A stretch of DNA of 64,000 nt from Methylosinus sp. Sm6 (lineage in GTDB: Bacteria > Pseudomonadota > Alphaproteobacteria > Rhizobiales > Beijerinckiaceae), in NCBI RefSeq assembly GCF_019802345.1, contig NZ_JAINDZ010000022.1:16945-80944 (forward strand). Reading direction: 5' to 3'. The notes under the pieces were generated by a model, which saw only the letters and a list, made by a program, of their open reading frames with translations, did not search any database and was not told where the DNA came from. Shown here in pieces: positions 1 through 9,356 of the stretch. A program made the translations under genes and the position numbers. The stretch's first letter is position 1. Each line of letters begins with the position of its first letter.

Positions 1-1127
1 TCGCGGGCTGCGCGACAGACCGAATGAGTCGGGATCCGGGACGAGTCGGCGAACGGCTCGTCGTAAATGGCGGGTAGACGGGGAATGATGGCGCGCGCCT
101 CGGCGGCGGTCACGAACAGCTCGGCGTGTTCGGTGCCGAGATGACGCGCGACGGCGCGCGCATGTGGCGCCTCGTCGAAGCCCGCGTCCTCGAAACCCAC
201 TGTAAAGGTGCGCACGCGGCGCGCCGATTGCCGTTGCATCAGCGCCACGATGGTGGAGGAATCGACGCCGCCGGAGAGAAACGCGCCGACAGGGACATCG
301 GCGAGCGATTGAAATTGGATCGCCTCCCGCAGCCTGTCCTCGAGCGCGCGCACCGCCTCGTCTTCATTGTCGAACAGCTGACGCGCGCCCGCTTCGACCG
401 TTGCTCCCAGCGACCACCAACGCCGCAGGGTGAGGCCGCGGCGCGCCGTCGATGGGCGTAGCGGATCGCCGGATATCGTCCCGGCCGAAGTGTCGATGCT
501 GAGATCGCATTCCGGCTCAAGCTTGTAGACGCCGCTATAGATGCGGACATAGAGGAACCGCATGTAGAGCGCCAGCGCCTTGTGGCAGACCGGATTGGAG
601 AAGCCTGGGAACGCGCGTAAGGCCTTGAGCTCGGACCCGAACACGAAATCGCGTCCCACCCAACCATAATAGAGCGGCTTCTCGCCGAAAAGGTCGCGCG
701 CGATGTGAAGCGTGCGCGCAGTCGTGTCCCACAGCGCGATCGCGAACATGCCCACCGCGCGATCGAGCGTCGGCTCGACGCCCCAGCGCTCGAACGCCGC
801 CAGCAGCGTCTCGGTGTCCGAATGGCCTCGCCAGGGCGCATACGCGCCAGCCTCCTCCAGCTCGGCCCGCATCTCCAGATGATTGTATATTTCGCCATTG
901 AAAGCGACGACATATCGGCCGCCGATCGACCGCATCGGCTGCCGGCCATTGGCGGACACGTCGATGATCGACAGGCGCCGATGACCGAGAAAAGCCCGCC
1001 CCTGCTCGTCGCCCCATGCGCCTGACTCATCGGGCCCGCGGCTCGACAATCGCTCGCTCATTGCTGCGACAATGGACAAGCCTCGCTGCGCCGGCCCGGC
1101 GAACAGGCATCCCGCTATTCCGCACAT
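1..1127 (-). CDS. asnB: asparagine synthase (glutamine-hydrolysing), N-terminal part, cut by window edge
   Basis: About 375 residues of a class II glutamine amidotransferase/asparagine synthetase; the gene continues past the left edge. The start ATG is at 1127-1125, chosen because it gives MCGIAG with the catalytic Cys2 that attacks glutamine. Further on are the SRGPDESG and LGHRRLSIID motifs of the glutaminase domain, NGEIYN, and near residue 285 the synthetase P-loop SGGVDSS that binds ATP. It lies 73 bp downstream of a glycosyltransferase at the 3' end of the exopolysaccharide operon. AsnB paralogues in such loci are known or suspected to amidate sugar uronic acids rather than make free asparagine; with the UDP-GalNAcA genes upstream this is an attractive inference, not shown by the sequence. 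Confidence 0.93.
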   Translation of the reverse strand, partial: MCGIAGCLFAGPAQRGLSIVAAMSERLSSRGPDESGAWGDEQGRAFLGHRRLSIIDVSANGRQPMRSIGGRYVVAFNGEIYNHLEMRAELEEAGAYAPWRGHSDTETLLAAFERWGVEPTLDRAVGMFAIALWDTTARTLHIARDLFGEKPLYYGWVGRDFVFGSELKALRAFPGFSNPVCHKALALYMRFLYVRIYSGVYKLEPECDLSIDTSAGTISGDPLRPSTARRGLTLRRWWSLGATVEAGARQLFDNEDEAVRALEDRLREAIQFQSLADVPVGAFLSGGVDSSTIVALMQRQSARRVRTFTVGFEDAGFDEAPHARAVARHLGTEHAELFVTAAEARAIIPRLPAIYDEPFADSSRIPTHSVCRAAR

Positions 1128-1200
1128 CGATTCGCTGCTTCTTCTCAATGACAATCAAAAGCGAACGGGCGCCGAAGACGGAAGGCGCTCTCCCCGCCGA

Positions 1201-2172
1201 TCAAATCAACAAATCCTTGGCAATGCTCTTCCAACCATAAAAATATTTGTATTTGCCGCGCAGCGCCATATCGGCGATCGCCGCCAGCCTGCCCGGATAC
1301 GACACGTCGTGCAGCGCCGCCCTGTTTTCAAACGCATCGATATGTCTCGACAGTTCCCCGAGCACATCGCCGTAATCAGCGGCGACCTCGAGACGAGAAA
1401 ATTCATCGCGCTTGGCGGCAAGATGGATGCACATCCTTCGAAATTGCAGGGCTTTGGTCAAATAATCCGATCTCGAATCGGCCCCTTTGAACTTCGCGCG
1501 CCATGTCAACATGGACACGCGTTCGGGCGTCGTCATCTGCGTGGCCGCAGACGAGTTGCTCCCGTGAATCCGCCATGTCTGGAGCACGTCTGTGGTTATG
1601 TGCTTGCATCCGAGCGCCTTCGCCCAACGATGTATATAGACATCGTGGTATTTGGGCATTTCAGCGTAATCTTCCGGGAGAATGAAGGCCACAAACTCTT
1701 TCGTCATCGCGGTGCAAGCCCCCGCGATATGCCCACCCGCGCTGGCTCCGACGCTCACACATTTTTGGAGCACAGTCAATCCGCAAGGCGTTCCATTCCC
1801 GTCAGTATATTCGGCATCGTTCACAAAAACGTGGCGGCGTGGGTTCTCCTCGATCAGACGAATCATCGTCGATATTTTGGTCCTCCGCCACGTGTCGTCC
1901 TGGTCGCTCAAAAAAATCACATCGCCGCGGCACAGCGACATCGCCCGAAGAAAGCTCCTGATGTGCCCGCTATTCTTTTCATTCGACACGACGCGGACCT
2001 CGAAGCTCGCCCGCCTTCTGAATTGCTCGATGATTGAAATCGTCTCGTCCCCCGAGCAATCGTCGCAGACCACCAGCTCATCAGGACGGCGATCCTGCTG
2101 CGCGAAGCTGTCGAGCTGCTCCTCTATCCATCTCGCGCCATTGTAGGTCGCCATTGCAATGGACACCTTCAT
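1201..2172 (-). CDS. family 2 glycosyltransferase
   Basis: 323-aa GT-A fold transferase. The N-terminus MKVSIAMATYNGARWIEEQL is the nucleotide-sugar-binding start of GT2 enzymes, followed by VVCDDCSGDET (about residues 34-44) and FLSDQDD (about 87-93), the metal/UDP-binding DxD region. The start is supported by an AGGAG Shine-Dalgarno seven bases upstream. It is expected to add a sugar to the lipid-linked repeat unit on the cytoplasmic face of the inner membrane. Donor and linkage cannot be read from the sequence. Its N-terminal 100 residues closely resemble those of the next gene upstream (2200-3222), suggesting tandem duplication and divergence. Confidence 0.92.
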   Translation of the reverse strand: MKVSIAMATYNGARWIEEQLDSFAQQDRRPDELVVCDDCSGDETISIIEQFRRRASFEVRVVSNEKNSGHIRSFLRAMSLCRGDVIFLSDQDDTWRRTKISTMIRLIEENPRRHVFVNDAEYTDGNGTPCGLTVLQKCVSVGASAGGHIAGACTAMTKEFVAFILPEDYAEMPKYHDVYIHRWAKALGCKHITTDVLQTWRIHGSNSSAATQMTTPERVSMLTWRAKFKGADSRSDYLTKALQFRRMCIHLAAKRDEFSRLEVAADYGDVLGELSRHIDAFENRAALHDVSYPGRLAAIADMALRGKYKYFYGWKSIAKDLLI

Positions 2173-2199
2173 CTCAGTCTCCTAAGCGCGCCGAGCGGA

Positions 2200-3222
2200 T
2201 CAATGGCTTTTTTCCAGACAGGCCGCGTTTCCGCCCGGCGCCGACGGCCGCCCCCACTCCCGACGCACAATATCCCTCAGAAAGCTTCGAACTCCATTGA
2301 AATGACGATATTTACCCTGAGCCAGCATCTCCAATGCAATTCTCTTTTGCGCGAGGAAGCCTGCGTCTACGAGCTCGCTTCGGCGCAGCAGCGCTGACAT
2401 CTCCACTTCCAGCTCAGCGAGCGCGGCGTCGATCACCCCGGCGCGAAACCTGCAGCCGGACGCTTCTCGAACTCGCGTCAAGCGTTCAGCTAAGCAATTG
2501 TTGTAATCCAATCGGTCTTTGTAGGACGACGCCGGCTCCGTTCTCATCTGGCTCACGAGAACATCCATCTTATTGATTCGAGCGACCGAGCTCGCGACCC
2601 ATGTGGACGTGTTCTCGCCATGGCGCCGGATCAGCTGCAGCGGCTCCTCTATGACGCCATCGACCTTCAAGCCTCGTGCGATCGCATAAATCCACCAATC
2701 ATGTCCGACTATCTCGTCGGGAATCGGGAAGGCGATGGATTTCAAGTCTCGATGCATCGCGGAAAGCGCCCCGGTCGCAAGCCCCATATTCGCTCCCCAT
2801 CCGGATTTGACCTGACCGAGCTTCGTAGCGCCACGCCACCGCAGGTCACGATCGACGATTTTTCCGTCGTGGACGAACAGCAGCTTACTGTCGTCGGCGC
2901 GAAACGCGGCTTCAACGGCTTCCATTTTTCTCGGCAACCAGACATCATCCTGATCGGAAAAAAATACAATGTCTCCCCTGCAGCGGCGCGCGGCCGTCTC
3001 GAAATTCTTGGTGTACCCGAGGTTCGCCTCGTTTCTATAGACCATGACCGGAAAGGGTGCGCGTTTCGCAAAGGCCTCGACGATCGGAAGCGTCTCGTCG
3101 CTGGAACCGTCGTCGCAGACGATGAGCTCGTCAGGCAAACGGGTTTGAGAAAGAAACGATTCGAGCTGCGCGCCAATGTTCCTCTCGCCATTGAACGTCG
3201 CCATCGCGATCGACAGCTTCAT
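2200..3222 (-). CDS. family 2 glycosyltransferase
   Basis: 340-aa GT2 enzyme beginning MKLSIAMATFNGERNIGAQL with IVCDDGSSDET (about 34-44) and FFSDQDDVW (about 87-95). Its ATG overlaps the stop of the upstream acyltransferase gene (ATGA at 3219-3222), so the two are translationally coupled. Paralogous to the 1201-2172 protein. Role: assembly of the exopolysaccharide repeat unit; specificity unknown. Confidence 0.92.
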   Translation of the reverse strand: MKLSIAMATFNGERNIGAQLESFLSQTRLPDELIVCDDGSSDETLPIVEAFAKRAPFPVMVYRNEANLGYTKNFETAARRCRGDIVFFSDQDDVWLPRKMEAVEAAFRADDSKLLFVHDGKIVDRDLRWRGATKLGQVKSGWGANMGLATGALSAMHRDLKSIAFPIPDEIVGHDWWIYAIARGLKVDGVIEEPLQLIRRHGENTSTWVASSVARINKMDVLVSQMRTEPASSYKDRLDYNNCLAERLTRVREASGCRFRAGVIDAALAELEVEMSALLRRSELVDAGFLAQKRIALEMLAQGKYRHFNGVRSFLRDIVRREWGRPSAPGGNAACLEKSH

Positions 3223-5138
3223 TGTCTCGATCCTCCGCCCATCGTTACGACTCCCGTCGGATCGCGAAGCGTCCTCACACTCGCGAGGCGTTCGCCGAGG
3301 TATCTTGCGCCATGAATTGTCAAGTGGGAGCCGTCATAGGAGAGCAGCTTTCCGTCCTCCGTGAACAATCCGCATGACGTCTCGCTTCGACATAATAGAT
3401 CATTGACGTCGATAAATTCAGCGTCCCTCAGCGACGCCTCGATGGCTCGGTTGATGGCCAAATGCTCCTCGGGGAGCTTGCTGCGATAGCGCAATCTCTC
3501 CTGGCTCTTCATCCGTATGAGTTCGCGCAGATCGACCTCTCCAAACGTCTTTGTTCCGAACACGACCACCGGCTTCCCAAATTCGCGCTTCAAGTTGGCG
3601 ACGCTCCGCGCGACGAGAGGCGCTTGCCAGGCTTGCCAAGCCGATGCGATCCAGACAACGTCGGCTGCGAGCAGTAGGCCTCTGAGCTTCTCGTTTCGGT
3701 AGCCGCCATTCGCGCCGCTTCCGAGAAGACAAAAATTGCGGGCTTCATCGGCAATCTTTAGCAGAATGTCTTCGACATAGAGATTGCCGCAACGATGGGA
3801 AATGTGAAAAGTCGACAGCTCGATCCGTTCCTTTAAACCATCCGTCCCATCCAGCACCGCGTTCGCGATGTCTTCGGCGAAACTGTCACCGATGAGCATG
3901 ACTTTCAGACGGCCGGAAGAACGAGAGAAGTTGCGAAGGAGCAAAGTGGAGAAGTTCTGTTCCACATATTTTCCGGCTTCCACTTTGGAAATGGCCCCCA
4001 GAGCTCTGTCCTCCTCGGGCAAGCGCGAGGCGAATCCGTTGGTATGATAGCCGACCACGCCAAAGCCAATGAATGCCGCCGACGCCACGCTCGATGACAT
4101 GAAAATGCTCTTTCGATCAAATAGGCTTCGGTCTCTAAAGGGTTGCTCGACCAACCGCCAGCTCACGAAGGCTGAGAGGAACACCAGGGCGACGAGGGCG
4201 GGTGCGACCAATATATTCTCGCTGCTCGGCAAAGCATAGCGTGCGAATGCAAATATAGGTTGATGCCAGAGATACGCGCTGTAGCTGATAACGCCGACGC
4301 CCGTCATCAACTTGCAGCTCAAGAGCCGACCGACGCATGTCTCCCGCGTTGCAAAAACGACGATGAACAGAGCGCCAAGGGTCGGAGCGAGCGCATAAAT
4401 GCCCGGATAGGGCGTGGCGGGCCCATAGAACAATATAGAAATCGCCACGAGCGAAAGTCCGGCCACGCCTCCATATTCTTTCAGCGATGGCGAGAGACCG
4501 GGCGCCTGCGAGAGGTAGAATGCCGAAAAGCAGCCCAGTATCAATTCCCAGGCTCGGGTCGGCAGCAAGAAAAAGCCGGCATTTGCGTTGTGGTATGCGG
4601 CCCAATGAGCGAGCAGCAAGCTGACGACGCCCCCCGCCGCCAAGGACCACAGCACAAACCGCTTTCCCAGTCGACACGATAGCAGGAGGAACGCCGGATA
4701 TAAAATATAGAACTGCTCCTCTACGCTCAGGCTCCATGTGTGTAGCAATGGCTTCATCTCACCGGAAACATCGAAATACCCGCTCTCTCTCCAAAGGACA
4801 ATGTTCGAGACAAAAAGCGGAACGCCGATCACGGTCTGCAGAAATTGCTTCATGTCTCCGGGCAGCAGGAGCAACCAAGCGAAGGGAAGGCTCGCCGCCA
4901 TCACGAAAAACAGCGCCGGGAGGATTCGGCGCGCCCTGCGTTCGTAGAATTCCAGAATCGAGAACCGGCCAGACTCCATGTCCGAGATTATGATGGTCGT
5001 GATCAAATAGCCGCTTATGACGAAGAACACGTCCACCCCCACAAAGCCTCCTTTGGCGAGCCCAATTCCCGAATGGAAAAATATGACGGGGAAGATGGCT
5101 AACGCTCTGAGGCCGTCAATCTCTGGTCGATATTTCAT
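3219..5138 (-). CDS. acyltransferase with SGNH domain (OafA/YrhL type)
   Basis: 639-aa protein. Residues 1 to about 340 are the acyltransferase-3 membrane domain: RPEIDGLRALAIFPVIFFHS with the conserved His, GGFVGVDVFFVISGYLIT and about ten hydrophobic segments. From about residue 410 comes an SGNH hydrolase-like domain with VMLIGDSFAED (nucleophile Ser) and DGSHLTIHG (Asp/His of the triad). Fusions of this kind move acetyl or other acyl groups across the inner membrane and put them on surface polysaccharide. Coupled by ATGA to the glycosyltransferase downstream. It is one of three acyl/acetyltransferases in the locus. Confidence 0.93.
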   Translation of the reverse strand: MKYRPEIDGLRALAIFPVIFFHSGIGLAKGGFVGVDVFFVISGYLITTIIISDMESGRFSILEFYERRARRILPALFFVMAASLPFAWLLLLPGDMKQFLQTVIGVPLFVSNIVLWRESGYFDVSGEMKPLLHTWSLSVEEQFYILYPAFLLLSCRLGKRFVLWSLAAGGVVSLLLAHWAAYHNANAGFFLLPTRAWELILGCFSAFYLSQAPGLSPSLKEYGGVAGLSLVAISILFYGPATPYPGIYALAPTLGALFIVVFATRETCVGRLLSCKLMTGVGVISYSAYLWHQPIFAFARYALPSSENILVAPALVALVFLSAFVSWRLVEQPFRDRSLFDRKSIFMSSSVASAAFIGFGVVGYHTNGFASRLPEEDRALGAISKVEAGKYVEQNFSTLLLRNFSRSSGRLKVMLIGDSFAEDIANAVLDGTDGLKERIELSTFHISHRCGNLYVEDILLKIADEARNFCLLGSGANGGYRNEKLRGLLLAADVVWIASAWQAWQAPLVARSVANLKREFGKPVVVFGTKTFGEVDLRELIRMKSQERLRYRSKLPEEHLAINRAIEASLRDAEFIDVNDLLCRSETSCGLFTEDGKLLSYDGSHLTIHGARYLGERLASVRTLRDPTGVVTMGGGSRQ

Positions 5139-5200
5139 AGTGTCAGGTCTCGAACGGTCTTGTCTCGACGATCGATAAGACGAGCGTCGCGTCCTCGGCG

Positions 5201-6295
5201 CTATGCCGCCGCGCTTCGTTTGCGGGCCGTCAAAGTGATGAATTCGAGCTTGTCCGTTTCGACATGCGAAAGCGCGATGCCGAGCGTCTCGAGAAACGGC
5301 AGCGATTTTCGATCGGCGCCATATGGATTTTCGCCGGCGGCAATGGATGCGCTTCTCGAATAGATAGATTTTCGTATCGATGTTCGACGAATCTTTGTGA
5401 TCCCTTCGAAACCGACGGACGTAAGGACATGAGACAGGCTGGAGGGATTGAACAGGACGAGGTGTCGGGGCGCTTCGATCCCCCGCCAGTTCTTGCCGAA
5501 CCGCTCGGCGCCGTGGCTGCCGATATTCGGCGTATCGATGTAGACGATTGCTCCCGGCTTCAAAAGCCGGTGGACCGCCATGAGCACGGACTTCGGCTGG
5601 TGAACATGTTCGATGACATGGCTCAACGTGATCGCGTCATACGCATTCTCTTCGGCTGTCGTGTCGTCGAGGATTCCGACCCGCACGTCGAGGCCTTTTC
5701 GTCGGGCAATATCCGCCGCGACCGGATCCGGCTCCAGACCCGAGACCGCCCATCCTGCATCGCGCGCATGCAGCAAGAAATCACCATTGCCACAACCGAC
5801 ATCGAGCAGCCGCGAGCCGCGATCAGGCTTTGGCAAATATCGAAAAGTGGCGTCTATCATCTCACGCTGCCGCGTCATGATCAAGGCCGCCAAAATTCCC
5901 AAATCGCTCGCGGGCTTCCGCTGCGTTCCATAGCGTCGGTTCGCATAGCCGTTCGCCAGCGATCTTTTTATTCGATTGAACGCGCTCAGTTCGTCGTTGC
6001 TTTTCCGAACGGCTTCGCTGTGCGTGTAGTATGAGCCATATGCTCCGCCTATGCTCGATGGGTTCGGACGCGGGTCGAGATAGGCGCTTCGGCAGCTTCG
6101 GCAACGGTAGAGAGTCCATTTGCCCTTGGCGACAAAGAAAACCTTATCGAAGATTTCGTCATGAAGCAGCGTGCGCTCTCGGTCGCCGCAGACAGGACAC
6201 GCAGCAACCGCCTCCAGCTCCGAAGGCGGCCAGGGAATGGACCATGGCGGAGAAGAAATGCCTTCTTTTTCCGTTTTCGATTCGATCTCGATCAC
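5201..6295 (-). CDS. class I SAM-dependent methyltransferase with zinc-finger N-terminus
   Basis: 364 aa from a GTG start at 6295 that overlaps the TGA of the upstream gene (GTGA); a longer reading frame exists upstream but would run deep into that gene. Residues about 30-80 carry CPVCGD...YRCRSCRSAYLDPRP, the small zinc-binding module typical of sugar or surface-glycan methyltransferases. The SAM-binding motif is LLDVGCGNGDFLLHA, followed by SHVIEHV. The expected job is methylation of a sugar in the repeat unit or of its reducing/terminal end. The next gene downstream is 62 bp away. Confidence 0.87.
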   Translation of the reverse strand: MIEIESKTEKEGISSPPWSIPWPPSELEAVAACPVCGDRERTLLHDEIFDKVFFVAKGKWTLYRCRSCRSAYLDPRPNPSSIGGAYGSYYTHSEAVRKSNDELSAFNRIKRSLANGYANRRYGTQRKPASDLGILAALIMTRQREMIDATFRYLPKPDRGSRLLDVGCGNGDFLLHARDAGWAVSGLEPDPVAADIARRKGLDVRVGILDDTTAEENAYDAITLSHVIEHVHQPKSVLMAVHRLLKPGAIVYIDTPNIGSHGAERFGKNWRGIEAPRHLVLFNPSSLSHVLTSVGFEGITKIRRTSIRKSIYSRSASIAAGENPYGADRKSLPFLETLGIALSHVETDKLEFITLTARKRSAAA

Positions 6296-6921
6296 GCGAA
6301 TGTTCCTTTGCAGAATCGATAACTGCCCGTTTCGGCTTTCTCCAAGAACGACGATATCCGATCGCTCAGCAGATCCGGCATTGCCTGAGCGATGTCCGCC
6401 TCCTGCCAGTCCCACCAGCGCAGAGCCAATAATCGATCAATCGTCTTCTCATCGAAGCGGTATCTGACGAGCCTTGCTGGATTCCCAACGACGATCGCAT
6501 AGGGAGGAACGTCACGTGCGACGACGGCTCGAGCGCCTATTACGGCGCCGTCGCCGATCGTCACTCCAGACATGATCATCGCCTCCGCGCCGATCCATAC
6601 ATCGCTCCCGATGACCACGTCGCCCTTCGTTTTGGGATGGCCGGGATAGCCTTGTGCGCACGGCCACAGCCAACTGAAGGGAAAAGTGGTCACCCAATCT
6701 GTCCGGTGCTCCCCACCGAGAAAAATTCTTAGCCCCGGACCTATCGACGTATAATGGCCTATCTCGAGCACGGCGCCTTCGTTCCAAGAGAAGACCACAA
6801 GGTCGCCTCCGTATGTTCCCCGGCCGATCCGATATTGCGGAAAGCGCTCAGCGAGCGTCATTCTCCGCTCTCCAAAAAGCCGTCTGAAGATCTTGGACGC
6901 CAGTCGAAGCCAGTGAGTCAC
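6292..6921 (-). CDS. CatB-like hexapeptide-repeat acetyltransferase
   Basis: 209 aa from a GTG at 6921 that overlaps the stop of the flippase gene (GTGA); the same type of junction links it to the next gene. The centre is a left-handed beta-helix: IGHYTSIGPGLRIFLGGEH, then VIGSDVWIGAEAMIMSGVTI and IGDGAVIGARAVVARDVPPY, ending in IVVGNPARLVR, all hallmarks of the xenobiotic/CatB acetyltransferase group with the catalytic His in GGEH. It probably O- or N-acetylates a sugar of the exopolysaccharide using acetyl-CoA in the cytoplasm. Confidence 0.88.
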   Translation of the reverse strand: MTHWLRLASKIFRRLFGERRMTLAERFPQYRIGRGTYGGDLVVFSWNEGAVLEIGHYTSIGPGLRIFLGGEHRTDWVTTFPFSWLWPCAQGYPGHPKTKGDVVIGSDVWIGAEAMIMSGVTIGDGAVIGARAVVARDVPPYAIVVGNPARLVRYRFDEKTIDRLLALRWWDWQEADIAQAMPDLLSDRISSFLEKAETGSYRFCKGTFA

Positions 6922-8363
6922 GACGAGAACCCCATTTTCCGGAAGCCGAAGGCCTTTGCCTCGGCGAAGATCAACTCTCGATCCATCAGCAGACAAACCC
7001 CGATCAGGCCGACCGCCAAGCCGAGATGCGCGAACAATGCGCGAGGAAGCCACCAGGCGCCGGCCATGGCGATCGCCACCAAAACCAGGTAGGGAGCAGC
7101 AAGCCTGGATGTTCTAGACAATGCGTCGTTCACGTAGAGCAACAGACATGTCTCCAGCAGAATGCGCAATGACCAAGCGCCGGCTGCGCCTTGAATGTTC
7201 CAAAATTTTAGTCCGAGCCACAGCGCTGCAAAATAGGCGGGCATCTCGCAAAGATATACGATCGCCGCCGTACGCGCGTCGCCCGACGCCATCCGAGCGA
7301 TGTGATGAGGAATGACCAGCGTGTTCAACCACACGCCCAATAGCAACAGTTCGGACACGCCGAAAGCCGCCTCGGAAAACGAAGGCCCCAGCCAGAAATC
7401 GTAGAAATCCCGGGAGAGAGAAACGCCGGCTATGACGACCGGCGTCATCACAGCGAGCAGAACCTTGCCATATCGATAGGCGAGAGCGCGGGCATCCGCC
7501 CGGCTTGCGGAGGCGAGACGCGGGAAAAGCGCGCTCGAAAAGCTTCCGGAGATGATCAGCGTCCGGGAGACGAGATCATAGGGTACGGTATAATTGGCGA
7601 CCGCTGCGGCGCTACATTGAGAGGCTATGAGAAAACGATCGGACGTCAGTAAGACCGGGCCGAGAAAGGCCTTCATCGACACCCAGCCGCCATAGCCGAG
7701 CATGCCTTTGAAATGCGCCCAATCGATGCAAGGCCGGCCGACGAGAGGAACATGGCGGCGGCACAGCCAGAACAGCAGCATCGCCACCAAGACCCGCGAT
7801 GCGAGAGCCGCAGGGACGAGCGCTTCGAGGTCGGTTCTTCCCGACAACGCAATTGCGAGAGGGAAGAGTTGGCTGCATGAGTTGCCCAGCACTTGAACGG
7901 CGCCGATCTCTTCGAAACGCAGTCTCGCCCCGAGCGCGCCCGCCATGGCGGTGATCGGCAACAGGAACGACGGCGCCAGAGACAGCCAGCACAGGGCGGC
8001 GCGCGCCTCCTCGCGTTTGCCGGCAGGCACGACGCCGGTGAGCTCGAGCAGCGAGCCCGAGAAGAGATACAGCAGGACGCCCGAGATCGCGCCTAGGAAA
8101 ACCGTGCTGAGCAAAGCTGTCCATAACATCCTGCTCGGCTCCGAGCTGCTGTTCGTGGAGAGGCTCGCGATACGCTGACCTACCGCTATTCCAAAACCAA
8201 GGTCCAGGAAGCTGAAATAGGTCAATAGCGCCCAAATCACGGCGAGAACGCCGTAACGTTCTCCGCCTATCGCGTGAAGGTACAGCGGAACAGTCGCGAG
8301 ACCGAGCGCCATCGGCAGAATCGCGCTGGCAATGTTCACCAATGTGTGACGCCCGACGCTCAT
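6918..8363 (-). CDS. wzx: polysaccharide flippase (Wzx/MATE-like)
   Basis: 481 aa from ATG 8363 (MSVGRHTLVNIASAILPMAL), preferred over a longer frame because hydrophobic homology starts there. About 12-14 hydrophobic helices, Arg/Lys-poor, with the N-terminal pattern of the polysaccharide transport family. It should flip the undecaprenyl-linked repeat unit to the periplasm, where a Wzy polymerase (not in this window) would act. Coupled by GTGA to the acetyltransferase. Confidence 0.88.
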   Translation of the reverse strand: MSVGRHTLVNIASAILPMALGLATVPLYLHAIGGERYGVLAVIWALLTYFSFLDLGFGIAVGQRIASLSTNSSSEPSRMLWTALLSTVFLGAISGVLLYLFSGSLLELTGVVPAGKREEARAALCWLSLAPSFLLPITAMAGALGARLRFEEIGAVQVLGNSCSQLFPLAIALSGRTDLEALVPAALASRVLVAMLLFWLCRRHVPLVGRPCIDWAHFKGMLGYGGWVSMKAFLGPVLLTSDRFLIASQCSAAAVANYTVPYDLVSRTLIISGSFSSALFPRLASASRADARALAYRYGKVLLAVMTPVVIAGVSLSRDFYDFWLGPSFSEAAFGVSELLLLGVWLNTLVIPHHIARMASGDARTAAIVYLCEMPAYFAALWLGLKFWNIQGAAGAWSLRILLETCLLLYVNDALSRTSRLAAPYLVLVAIAMAGAWWLPRALFAHLGLAVGLIGVCLLMDRELIFAEAKAFGFRKMGFSS

Positions 8364-8475
8364 TTCGCCTCTCGGACTGCGGGACGGACATTGTACGATC
8401 GGGAGCCTGCGAACTTGCTGGCGACCGACTGAATTCCCGTCGGATGGAAGCGCGCTCTCTGCAATACGACCCAAT

Positions 8476-9276
8476 TCACGAAACGCACGCCGCAGCCATC
8501 TTGGTCACGTCGATAAAAGGCATCGCTTTTATCTGTTGCCAAAATTTATCCGTCGGCGCCAATGATCCGTCGGGATATGACTTCGTGAGCGGAACGTCGT
8601 CGATGTCGATTTTTTTCCAGTGTCCGGCAAGAACGTCATTGCGAACGAAAAACGCATTCACTCCGTTTCGGCTGATCTCGACCAAGCTGTAGTCGTTGTT
8701 GGCGCACAAATAATCGATGGCGGCTATGGACGCGCCGTAATATTCACCTGTCTCGTGCTTCTTCTTTCGATCGAAGGCGGGATCATAGGGGACGGTTATC
8801 GGCCTCAATCCGAGCGACACGTTGAACTCTGCGACGATCACAGCTGGCCTGATCGTTATGAGCTTTTCCAAGAACCAGAAATCATTGCCGTCGACGTCGA
8901 CGGACAGCACGCCGACTTTTTTTGATTTCGCGTAATCGAGGATACGCTCCAGGGAGTCCAGATCGATCCACATTTCCTCCGCCCGAATGCCCCTGTGCAG
9001 AGTGAGCCTGGCAATTCGAACGTTATAGGCGCCGCCATCGACCAGAAGCCCTTTCCAGTCGCGTTTTTTGGCAAGCTCGACGGTGTTGAACTCGAATCCA
9101 GAAAAGCCGAACTCGATAAAGCACTTCGGAATATCGAGCCGAGACACGATGCGACGCAGAATCTCAGCCTCGTTGCTTTGTGAAGTCGCCCTCGTCGTCA
9201 GGTTCTTCACCAGGATGTACGGGACAGCCAACGGCGTCTTTTTTACGATCTCTTTGACATTGTCGACGACGAGCAT
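8476..9276 (-). CDS. FkbM-like protein, possible methyltransferase
   Basis: 266 aa with a strong ribosome-binding site (GGAGG, six bases before the ATG). The middle, FIEFGFSGFEFNTVELAKKRDWKGLLVDGG and VGVLSVDVDGNDFWFLEKL, resembles the FkbM-type Rossmann fold (DVDG/DIEG motif), a group found in many surface-polysaccharide loci. The glycine-rich SAM loop is weak (FIEFGFSGFEF), so catalytic activity is uncertain. Lies between the epimerase and the flippase on the same strand. Confidence 0.72.
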   Translation of the reverse strand: MLVVDNVKEIVKKTPLAVPYILVKNLTTRATSQSNEAEILRRIVSRLDIPKCFIEFGFSGFEFNTVELAKKRDWKGLLVDGGAYNVRIARLTLHRGIRAEEMWIDLDSLERILDYAKSKKVGVLSVDVDGNDFWFLEKLITIRPAVIVAEFNVSLGLRPITVPYDPAFDRKKKHETGEYYGASIAAIDYLCANNDYSLVEISRNGVNAFFVRNDVLAGHWKKIDIDDVPLTKSYPDGSLAPTDKFWQQIKAMPFIDVTKMAAACVS

Positions 9277-9356
9277 TTTTTCCTCCCGCGGAATCTCCTC
9301 CTCGCCTCATCGGCGATGGACAATCTGTCGATGTAGATGAGCGGCTGCCGCCGATT

